Assembly (NCBI GenBank): GCA_029264635.1
Contig: JARIAA010000273.1
Span: 1 to 10,302 of the forward strand
Direction of reading: 5' to 3'
Source: Psychrobacter sp.
Lineage (GTDB): Bacteria > Pseudomonadota > Gammaproteobacteria > Pseudomonadales > Moraxellaceae
DNA length: 10,302 nucleotides
The position numbers were made by a program, and so were the translations under genes. The notes under the pieces are model-generated. The model was not told the origin of the DNA. It saw nothing but the letters and a program-made list of their open reading frames with translations, and ran no database searches. Shown one piece after another: positions 6,696 through 10,302 of the stretch (the first letter of the stretch is position 1; each line of letters starts with the position of its first letter).

Positions 6696-7562
6696 ATGAA
6701 AAATACTGATGTCATTAAAGTTTTTGTAGGCTGTGATCCGAACAATTCTGATTTAGAGCAGATGATGGTATTGGATTATAGTATTCATAAGCATACAAAG
6801 GTGCCTGTAGAGATTGTATGGATGCAATTGTCACATGACCCAAAAAGTTTTTGGTATTCAAACCCTGAAACAGGTGAGGGCTGGAACACCACCAAATGGG
6901 CAACGCCTTTTTCAGGGTTTCGCTGGGCAATTCCAGAGTATTGCGGCTTTGAGGGGCGCGCCATCTATATGGATGCAGATATGGTCGTTCTTAGCGATCT
7001 AGCAGAGTTATGGGAGCATCCTATCAATGGCGAGTCTATCGTAGCGGCAAAAACAAAAGCAGATATGACTCGTTTATGTACCTGCGTTTGGGATTGCCAT
7101 CAAGCAGAAGGCACACTTTTACCGCTTGAAGAGCTAAGAGCCGATGCTGACAGTCATAAAAAAATGATGCATTTAATCAAAAAGGAGCCGCAGCTTATTG
7201 AACCTTATCAAGGCAGCTATAACTGTGTCGATGGTGAAGATTTGCCAATAGAAGACATCAAGATTCTACACTACTCAGATATGGGTACTCAGTTTAGTCA
7301 TAAGTATTCACTGCCAAGACTTGAAAAAGAAGGGACTAAACATTGGTTTGATGGTAAAATAATGGCGCATCCCAGACCAGAGCTTAGTGAGCTTTTTGAT
7401 CAATATTATCAAGAAGCATTAGAAGCAGGTCATAAGTTGGATGATTATCGAGTCTCACCTTTTGGCCACTTTCCTAAAAAAAGTCATAAACGTTATAGAG
7501 GTAACAAAGTTACGCGGCCCAAAACTTTGACAACCGTGCTGTCACGACTCTTAAACCGTTAG
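6696..7562 (+). CDS. GT8-like GT-A glycosyltransferase, probably LOS/surface glycan
   Basis: The 288-residue protein begins IKVFVGCDPNN (7-17), the usual first strand of family 8-like retaining transferases. Its DxD motif is AIYMDADMVVLSDLAELW (Asp93 and Asp95). A later KILHYSDMGTQ (189-199, His192) sits where family 8 enzymes place a metal-binding histidine (HFxGxxKPW type), though the KPW ending is missing. It has no signal peptide or membrane span. The tail after residue 260 is strongly basic (KKSHKRYR and further Lys/Arg), fitting peripheral membrane attachment. It follows the previous glycosyltransferase after 25 bases with AGG at 6686-6688, seven bases before the start, so the pair is likely co-transcribed and may add successive sugars. 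It shares the general fold and DxD position with its neighbour but little obvious sequence identity by eye. Sugar specificity is unknown. Confidence 0.85.
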   Translation: MKNTDVIKVFVGCDPNNSDLEQMMVLDYSIHKHTKVPVEIVWMQLSHDPKSFWYSNPETGEGWNTTKWATPFSGFRWAIPEYCGFEGRAIYMDADMVVLSDLAELWEHPINGESIVAAKTKADMTRLCTCVWDCHQAEGTLLPLEELRADADSHKKMMHLIKKEPQLIEPYQGSYNCVDGEDLPIEDIKILHYSDMGTQFSHKYSLPRLEKEGTKHWFDGKIMAHPRPELSELFDQYYQEALEAGHKLDDYRVSPFGHFPKKSHKRYRGNKVTRPKTLTTVLSRLLNR

Positions 7563-7598
7563 AAAAGTGATGATTGTTCAATGCAATGTACCATTTAG

Positions 7599-7663
7599 TA
7601 TCAATGTATCAAGATATCAGTAACTTTATATTGGCAGTATATGAGTATCTTGATACATCAATA
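7599..7663. promoter_or_regulatory. Long dyad with iterated TATCA repeats before the third glycosyltransferase
   Basis: ATGTATCAAGATA (7604-7616) and TATCTTGATACAT (7646-7658) form a perfect 13-bp inverted repeat with a 29-base loop; the outward extension keeps 16 of 18 positions paired. On the left arm TATCA occurs three times at exactly 8-base steps (7599, 7607, 7615). The second arm ends 16 bases before the start codon, close to the ribosome site. There is no T tract after the right arm, so a simple terminator is unlikely. An operator, or an RNA hairpin acting on translation, is more plausible. Confidence 0.55.
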
Positions 7664-7674
7664 GGTTAATTTTC

Positions 7675-8757
7675 ATGAATCAAAATAGTAAAATAGCTGT
7701 ACTGGTTATCAGCTGTCTACAAGGGGGTGGGGCAGAACGTGTGGTACTTACGTTAGGACAAGGATTTCACGATTTAGGTTACGAGGTACACATATTAAAG
7801 TTTAAGCCCTTGATGGAGTATGAGCGCAATCCCAACCTTAACTATCATCTGCTTAGATACAAGCCCTATAAACTCATATTGGGAGAACAACGTCGCAATA
7901 AAATATTTGCGCGTGCGGTCGATAAGTATATCTTAAATAACATTGGCAAACCTGACATCATTTTATCTAACCTTGAGCGCGCTGACAAAGTGCTTAGCCA
8001 TAGTAATCTTGCCAATATCGTTTACGTCATTCACAACACGCTATCGTTATCGAATAAATTTGGTCAAGCAAAAGAGGCAGATAAGTTAAAATCAGAGCTG
8101 ATTGAGATATATTCTAAGCATCCTTGTGTTTGTGTGAGTCATGGTGTTAAAGAAGATTTTATCAAGAATATCGGTAGAGTCAGCGCAATGACAGCTATCC
8201 ACAATCCGATTGATAGAGACAATATTCAGCATCTGGCGGAAGCTTTTGTCCCTGACTATCAACATTATATTATTCATGTTGGTAGCTTTAAGCGAGCTAA
8301 GCGTCATGATGTACTGCTCAAAGCTTACGCGCAAACTGATCAATCTATGCCGTTGTTGCTCCTAGGTCAGGGTAAGTTTAAAAAAGAGATGCAGCGACTG
8401 GCTATCGAGCTCAACATACAAGATAAAGTTGTGTTTTTAGGCTTTCGTGAAAATCCTTTCCCCTTTATTAAGCACGCACAATTCAAAGTACTCACTTCCG
8501 ACTGGGAAGGGTTTGCGTTAGTCATCGCAGAGGCTTTAGCATTAGGTACGCCCGTTATCAGCACAGACTGCCCGTCTGGACCAAGTGAGCTTTTACCGCA
8601 AAAAAACCTCATGCCAATGGATGATGTGGCTGCTATCGCCAGTAAACTAAGTCAGGCGATGAAAGATCCACAGCAGTTCTGTGCGCCATTTGATGAAGCA
8701 CTACTGCCAGTTGGCATTGCTAAAAAGTATATTGAGTTTGCCCAAGAGGTTTCTTAG
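7675..8757 (+). CDS. Family 4 (GT-B) glycosyltransferase
   Basis: This 360-residue protein has the two-domain GT-B layout. The N-terminal acceptor domain opens with IAVLVISCLQGGGAERVV (7-24), the glycine-rich GGGAERV loop typical of GT4 enzymes of LPS and capsule synthesis. The C-terminal donor domain starts near YIIHVGSFKRAKRHDVLLKAY (198-218) and carries the EX7E motif (Glu278 and Glu286, in EGFALVIAE) followed by GTPVISTDCPSGPSE, which binds the nucleotide sugar. A retaining transfer from a nucleotide sugar to a lipid-linked or LOS acceptor at the inner membrane is expected; donor and acceptor are not known. It lies 112 bases after the previous glycosyltransferase, separated by a dyad-symmetric leader, so it may be independently controlled. 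AGG at 7663-7665, nine bases upstream, supports the start. Its composition is like the upstream genes. Confidence 0.9.
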   Translation: MNQNSKIAVLVISCLQGGGAERVVLTLGQGFHDLGYEVHILKFKPLMEYERNPNLNYHLLRYKPYKLILGEQRRNKIFARAVDKYILNNIGKPDIILSNLERADKVLSHSNLANIVYVIHNTLSLSNKFGQAKEADKLKSELIEIYSKHPCVCVSHGVKEDFIKNIGRVSAMTAIHNPIDRDNIQHLAEAFVPDYQHYIIHVGSFKRAKRHDVLLKAYAQTDQSMPLLLLGQGKFKKEMQRLAIELNIQDKVVFLGFRENPFPFIKHAQFKVLTSDWEGFALVIAEALALGTPVISTDCPSGPSELLPQKNLMPMDDVAAIASKLSQAMKDPQQFCAPFDEALLPVGIAKKYIEFAQEVS

Positions 8758-8810
8758 TCTAATCAAATCGACGGACATTTTTCAGCCATTCTAGTCGATT
8801 CAGGTTGATA

Positions 8811-8846
8811 GCTAATTCTTTAATTATGAGTTTTCAAAGAATTAGC
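8811..8846. terminator. Perfect 11-bp hairpin between convergent glycosyltransferases
   Basis: GCTAATTCTTT (8811-8821) and AAAGAATTAGC (8836-8846) are perfect inverted repeats with a 14-base loop, placed between two converging genes. On the plus strand the stem is followed by GAAAAATTTC and then TTTTC rather than a clean T tract, so termination is plausible from position but not proven. A second, shorter dyad (AATCGAC 8766-8772 with GTCGATT 8794-8800) lies just before it. Confidence 0.45.
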
Positions 8847-8911
8847 GAAAAATTTCAATTTTCTTGTGTATACCTCTAATTAGAAGATGAGTATTCTATA
8901 AACTCAAATAA

Positions 8912-10063
8912 TTAATTTATAATATAAAACCATGTGTTTTTCAAATTTTCTTCGGAATATTGCTGCGAAGAAACGATGGCATTTTCACTCATATTGCTAT
9001 AGATATCATTTTCACTTATTAAAAACTCTAACTTTTCAACAAATTTTTCTATATTACCTTCCTCAACTAGGTAGCCGTTATACCCATCTTTTATAATTGA
9101 TCTTGGCCCAACTCTTACATCATAAGCAATAATTGGTGTACCTTGAGTGATAGCTTCTAAAAGAACCATGGGCAAAGCCTCTCTTAGAGAAGTCATAACA
9201 AATAACTTAGATTTTCTTATTTCTTCAACCGTCTCATCATTAGAAAGAGAACCTGTAAAAATTATAGAATGACTAATATTTAAAGCTTCTGCTAGTTGGA
9301 TCAGCTTTTCTTTTTCCTCTCCATCTCCCACTATTTTGAGCATGTAGTCTTGATTATTAACTATAAATTTTTCCCATATTAATAATAATCTATCAAAACC
9401 TTTTCCTGAGGTTAGTCTTCCTACAGTTATAATTTGCTTTTTTCTCTTTGTGTTTTTTATATCTCTTTTATTTATTATAAAGTTAGGCACAGTTAAGCAC
9501 TCTGTATTCTGGTTATAGCCTAATAAATTGCTCTCTACTTCGTTTTTAAGTTCTTCGGTAAGTAAAAGTAAGTAGTTTATTCTATTATATTGATATCTAA
9601 TATCTTTTAAATATCCTTTAATTGTAGTGTGATCACAATGAAACTGAGCGATTAGTTTATTGTTTTCCTTTGAATATTTATTGACTAATTTAGTATGATC
9701 ATTCCTAGTTGAAATTATTACGCTATTTTCAATATTGCTAATAAATTTAATAAATTTATTAGCAACTTTTTTTTGTAAATAATATTTGGAATAAAAATCT
9801 TTTCTAAAATCTTTGAAATTGAGATTTTTTAATCTTTTTTTAAGTGAAATATGTTTTTCTGGTAATTGGTCTGATAAATAAGTTATCTCTACTTTATCAT
9901 CTAAATAGTAAGCAACTTCTTCAAAAAAATGAGTGCATAATATTTCTACATCGTAATTCATTGTAATAAATAAATTAGATAAATTACAAATCATTTTCTG
10001 TGTTCCGCCATGATTTAATTTCTTGCAAGTGATATATATTTTCTTCATAGATTTTTTCTTCAT
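8912..10063 (-). CDS. AT-rich family 4 (GT-B) glycosyltransferase, probably acquired
   Basis: This 383-residue protein has the GT-B layout. The N-terminal domain opens with IYITCKKLNHGGTQKMI (9-25). The C-terminal domain begins IITVGRLTSGKGFDRLL (211-227) and includes LKIVGDGEEKEKL (242-254). The EX7E motif is Glu295 and Glu303 (REALPMVLLEAITQGTP), followed by VGPRSIIKDGYNGYLVEEGN. It should transfer a sugar from a nucleotide donor during surface glycan synthesis; specificity is unknown. Base composition is strikingly low in GC (one 60-base line near 9800 has only 9 G or C) with AAA, ATA, TTA and AGA favoured, unlike all its neighbours, and it is convergent to them. This suggests horizontal acquisition. 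The start is uncertain: Met1 (10063) has no Shine-Dalgarno match, while Met6 (10048) has a purine-rich AAGAAAAAA upstream. Relation to the other GT4 in the window is only at the motif level. Confidence 0.9.
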   Translation of the reverse strand: MKKKSMKKIYITCKKLNHGGTQKMICNLSNLFITMNYDVEILCTHFFEEVAYYLDDKVEITYLSDQLPEKHISLKKRLKNLNFKDFRKDFYSKYYLQKKVANKFIKFISNIENSVIISTRNDHTKLVNKYSKENNKLIAQFHCDHTTIKGYLKDIRYQYNRINYLLLLTEELKNEVESNLLGYNQNTECLTVPNFIINKRDIKNTKRKKQIITVGRLTSGKGFDRLLLIWEKFIVNNQDYMLKIVGDGEEKEKLIQLAEALNISHSIIFTGSLSNDETVEEIRKSKLFVMTSLREALPMVLLEAITQGTPIIAYDVRVGPRSIIKDGYNGYLVEEGNIEKFVEKLEFLISENDIYSNMSENAIVSSQQYSEENLKNTWFYIIN

Positions 10064-10176
10064 TATTTTTTAGGTTTAATGATAGATTTTTTTATCTATT
10101 GAAAAGATCAGTCTTAGATTAAAAGGAATTAAAGAGTTAAAACTGACTTTTAGATAAAAATACGCTTACGTAACAA

Positions 10177-10203
10177 GAATAAAGTTCATGGAAACTTTTA
10201 TTC
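10177..10203 (-). terminator. Hairpin overlapping the stop of the right-edge gene
   Basis: GAATAAAGTT (10177-10186) pairs with AACTTTTATTC (10193-10203) with one bulged base and a 6-base loop. On the minus strand the stem begins at the last codon and stop of the partial gene and is followed by TTGTT. This is a plausible weak terminator. The remaining spacer to the AT-rich glycosyltransferase (10064-10176) is AT-rich with a small ATAGAT/ATCTAT hairpin at 10082-10099 and nothing else recognised. Confidence 0.45.
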
Positions 10204-10302
10204 CTCCCACCATATAGAGCGCTCGCTTTTATGTAAGTCGCGCATTGTAGTAAAAGCATTACTATTATTATCTATAGGGGTTTGTAGTCTATTAAAAACC
10301 GA
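10198..10302 (-). CDS. 3' end of an unrecognised gene (truncated by window edge)
   Basis: From the right edge a minus-strand frame stays open for 34 codons to TAA at 10200-10198. The C-terminal sequence ends TMRDLHKSERSIWWEE, a charged, tryptophan-containing ending that reads like real protein. GC content is closer to the host genes than to the neighbouring AT-rich glycosyltransferase. A hairpin begins exactly at the stop, as expected for a gene end. I do not recognise the family. From position it could be another surface-glycan gene, but 34 residues do not show this, and an open frame of this length can arise by chance. Confidence 0.45.
   Translation of the reverse strand, partial: SVFNRLQTPIDNNSNAFTTMRDLHKSERSIWWEE

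Noticed and set aside
1..10302. CRISPR array, tRNA, rRNA, transposase, toxin-antitoxin or defence system
   Set aside because: No regularly spaced repeats, no clover-leaf sequence and no protein with such motifs was seen on either strand.

Overview
The window looks like chromosomal DNA of a gammaproteobacterium of the family Moraxellaceae, most likely Psychrobacter or a close relative. This rests on the glnE-ilvE order followed by glycosyltransferases, the character of the proteins and the moderate GC content. It is inferred from reading alone; no database was searched.

Left part (1-1284, minus strand): the N-terminal part of a small DsrE/TusD-like protein cut by the window edge, preceded on the same strand by a complete zinc-free NADP-dependent MDR oxidoreductase of the curcumin reductase / prostaglandin reductase type. 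A 444-base divergent gap (1285-1728) holds a candidate promoter for the oxidoreductase and a 144-bp MITE-like element with 28-bp imperfect terminal inverted repeats. The rightward end of that element may supply a -35 box to glnE.

Middle part (1729-5709, plus strand): glnE, the bifunctional adenylyltransferase that switches glutamine synthetase off and on, then ilvE, the branched-chain aminotransferase. ilvE is preceded by two overlapping sigma-70-like promoters and followed by a strong intrinsic terminator. Both are nitrogen and amino-acid housekeeping genes; glutamate links them.

Right part (5834-10302): a surface-glycan biosynthesis region. Two adjacent GT-A glycosyltransferases with DxD motifs and basic C-terminal tails, then a GT-B family 4 glycosyltransferase behind a dyad-symmetric leader, are all on the plus strand with host-like composition. 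A second family 4 glycosyltransferase of very low GC lies convergently on the minus strand and looks horizontally acquired. The last 105 bases hold the 3' end of another minus-strand gene. In Acinetobacter the lipooligosaccharide outer-core (OC) locus lies beside ilvE, between ilvE and aspS, so this cluster is plausibly the corresponding variable LOS outer-core locus. No CRISPR array, tRNA, rRNA, transposase or defence system was seen. The most unusual items are the MITE-like element before glnE, the iterated dyad before the third glycosyltransferase, the AT-rich glycosyltransferase, and substitutions at conserved positions in IlvE and GlnE.
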